Source: Candidatus Gastranaerophilales bacterium (GTDB lineage Bacteria; Cyanobacteriota; Vampirovibrionia; Gastranaerophilales; Gastranaerophilaceae). Taken from it: 15,257 nt of DNA. This document shows, piece by piece, positions 14,225 through 15,257 of this stretch (the stretch's first letter is position 1; the number at the start of each line of letters is the position of its first letter). The DNA is taken from positions 1 to 15,257 of the forward strand of contig CANQZO010000016.1 of assembly GCA_947628355.1 (NCBI GenBank), given 5' to 3'. The notes beneath the pieces are model-generated. The model did no database searches. It saw only the letters and a program-made list of their open reading frames with translations, and had not been told where the DNA came from. The position numbers and the translations under genes were made by a program.

Positions 14225-15052
14225 CTACATAAATTTATTAAATTTTTTCTTTTCCTGTATTGCGGCCCTTCCCAAATAATATTTAGAAAACGATCTTTGC
14301 CCAAGAGTATTATTTTGAAGAACGGCTTTCACATATGAAGGAAGCGCAATATCAAATTTTACTTCTAAAACATGTTTTTTCTTTTCTAAAACCGGTATTC
14401 TTGTATAATTCCCGTTTAAAAAGCCTTCAATTTCATCTGAAGCTGATATATTATAATCCAGCGTAATCCTAAGATTCGTAATGTTTTCTACATAAGCTTC
14501 CCTCTCATAATCAATTATCACTCTCGGAATAAATCTTTTCGTAACTATATCAACACAAAACTCCCTAAGAAGCTGCTCTTTTGTATTCCAGAAAACATTC
14601 ATTGCATCTCCTTCCATAATGGACTTATATTCTTCCTCTGAAAGGGCGCATTGCCGTTTATAACAATAACTGTTTAGCTTCTCTTTCTTTTCCAGCCATA
14701 ATTTATCAGTTTCATCCCCATAATATCTGATACGATATTTAAATCTTTTCCCTTCACCTGCTACATTCTCTTTTGCACAGGTATTTTTATAGTCATCAAA
14801 ATACAGGCTATGGACCTCATACTTTCCATTCTCACCTGCATGAAGATCATGGGAAAGTATGGAATCCAGCCGGAATTTTATAGCAAGCAGATCTGCCTCT
14901 TCTTCACAATATTTCCATTCATTTCTATATTTTTTTATTATGTTTCCCCCGCTTTCTTTTAATACAAATATTACAAAATCCTCTATTAGTAATATCTTTT
15001 TCCCACTATATACTTTTCCTTCATTGTGCCGTTGCAATATATTATTGCTCAT
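14225..15052 (-). CDS. VTC-domain (polyphosphate polymerase-like) protein
   Basis: Related to the catalytic tunnel domain of the eukaryotic vacuolar transporter chaperone, which makes polyphosphate from ATP. The basic and acidic tunnel residues appear in order: KYRNEWKY (40-48), VHSLYFDD (80-87), FKYRIRYYG (104-112), LEKKEK (120-125), RVIIDYEREAY (177-187), LRITLD (194-199), LEVKFD (229-234) and FSKYYLGR (255-262). The activity of bacterial members is mostly inferred. The N-terminus is odd. Family members normally begin close to KYRNEWK, yet the only ATG lies 38 codons upstream and has no ribosome site. A GGGGGA stretch instead precedes ATA-ATA-AAA at 14941. Either the extension is real or the native start codon has changed. 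First gene of the VTC-DUF4956-CotH operon. Confidence 0.88.
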   Translation of the reverse strand: MSNNILQRHNEGKVYSGKKILLIEDFVIFVLKESGGNIIKKYRNEWKYCEEEADLLAIKFRLDSILSHDLHAGENGKYEVHSLYFDDYKNTCAKENVAGEGKRFKYRIRYYGDETDKLWLEKKEKLNSYCYKRQCALSEEEYKSIMEGDAMNVFWNTKEQLLREFCVDIVTKRFIPRVIIDYEREAYVENITNLRITLDYNISASDEIEGFLNGNYTRIPVLEKKKHVLEVKFDIALPSYVKAVLQNNTLGQRSFSKYYLGRAAIQEKKKFNKFM

Positions 15053-15063
15053 TTAATATCTAT

Positions 15064-15069
15064 ATTATC
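15064..15069 (-). promoter_or_regulatory. Possible -10 element of the VTC operon
   Basis: GATAAT on the minus strand lies in the 75-bp gap after the receiver-domain gene. A start at about 15057 would leave only about five bases before the ATG at 15052. No good -35 is present. Confidence 0.25.
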
Positions 15070-15127
15070 TGACCATTTTAGGGTATTCAGTTTAAAAACT
15101 TTCTTCTCAAACGACCAAATCTCCCGG

Positions 15128-15257
15128 TTATTTTCTTCCCGGGTGTTCCTTTAGAATGGCCGTAAGTATTTCCATCAGCCTTTCCACGTCGATCGGTTTG
15201 GCGATATGCGCGTTCATGCCGCATTCCAGCGCCTGCCTGCGGTCTTCCTCAAACGCA
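15128..15257 (-). CDS. C-terminal end of a receiver-domain signalling protein (partial)
   Basis: Only the last 42 complete codons lie in the window: AFEEDRRQALECGMNAHIAK then PIDVERLMEILTAILKEHPGRK and a stop. The pattern is the final part of a response-regulator receiver domain: an alanine-rich alpha-4 region, GMNAHIAKP with the conserved lysine-proline pair, and the closing alpha-5 helix. Because the protein ends right after the receiver, it is more likely the tail of a hybrid histidine kinase, or a stand-alone receiver, than a regulator with a DNA-binding output. Which of these it is cannot be told from this window. It is followed after 75 bp by the VTC operon on the same strand. Confidence 0.85.
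   Translation of the reverse strand, partial: AFEEDRRQALECGMNAHIAKPIDVERLMEILTAILKEHPGRK

Noticed and set aside
15119..15142. CCCGG/CCGGG hairpin around the stop of the receiver-domain gene as a terminator
   Set aside because: The stem has only five pairs with an 11-nt loop overlapping the coding end, and no U-tract follows.
1..15257. Insertion sequence, integrase, tRNA, attachment sites or CRISPR array
   Set aside because: I saw no transposase or integrase motifs, no tRNA-like cloverleaf, no regularly spaced repeats and no matching direct repeats flanking the accessory block.

Overview
The window most likely comes from a low-to-mid GC Firmicute of the Clostridia, probably Lachnospiraceae. 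The evidence is the AGGAGG-type ribosome sites, TTG starts, U-tract terminators, a VTC/DUF4956/CotH cluster and the style of the proteins. This is inference from character, not a database match. Every convincing gene is on the minus strand, so transcription runs from high to low coordinates.

Right edge (15257 to 11839). The window opens with the last 42 residues of a receiver-domain signalling protein. A three-gene operon follows: a VTC-domain (polyphosphate polymerase-like) protein, a DUF4956 membrane protein, and a membrane-anchored CotH-family kinase with a chitobiase-like beta domain. This is a recurrent cell-envelope cluster and looks unrelated to what lies downstream. An intergenic stretch (11635-11838) carries a weak terminator, two overlapping inverted repeats and a plausible promoter for the next operon.

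Central block (11634 to 2374). This looks like an accessory, conflict-type operon. In order it encodes: an HD phosphohydrolase with a C-terminal RyR (ryanodine-receptor-type) domain; an orphan 169-residue protein; a TIR protein with a Listeria-Bacteroides-type repeat and a duplicated C-terminal module; a PD-(D/E)XK nuclease-like protein (PDDEXK_4 type); a two-TM, potassium-channel-like protein with Rossmann/RCK-like segments and its own C-terminal RyR domain; a broken DUF2779 gene keeping its DEDD exonuclease-like part; and a WYL-domain regulator. A strong terminator closes the unit. The orphan gene sits between two direct copies of the 3' end of the HD-RyR gene; the downstream copy is a decayed remnant with a 124-bp deletion.

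Left part (2286 to 1). A CbxX/CfqX-type AAA+ ATPase with a long, acidic, unrecognised N-terminal region follows the terminator and ends at its own strong terminator (161-192). Bases 1-160 may hold the start of another minus-strand unit leaving the window.

Working idea (inference). The TIR protein makes or consumes an NAD-derived nucleotide. The two RyR proteins, one a membrane channel-like effector and one an HD hydrolase, sense or clear it. The nuclease(s) act as further effectors, and the WYL protein controls expression.
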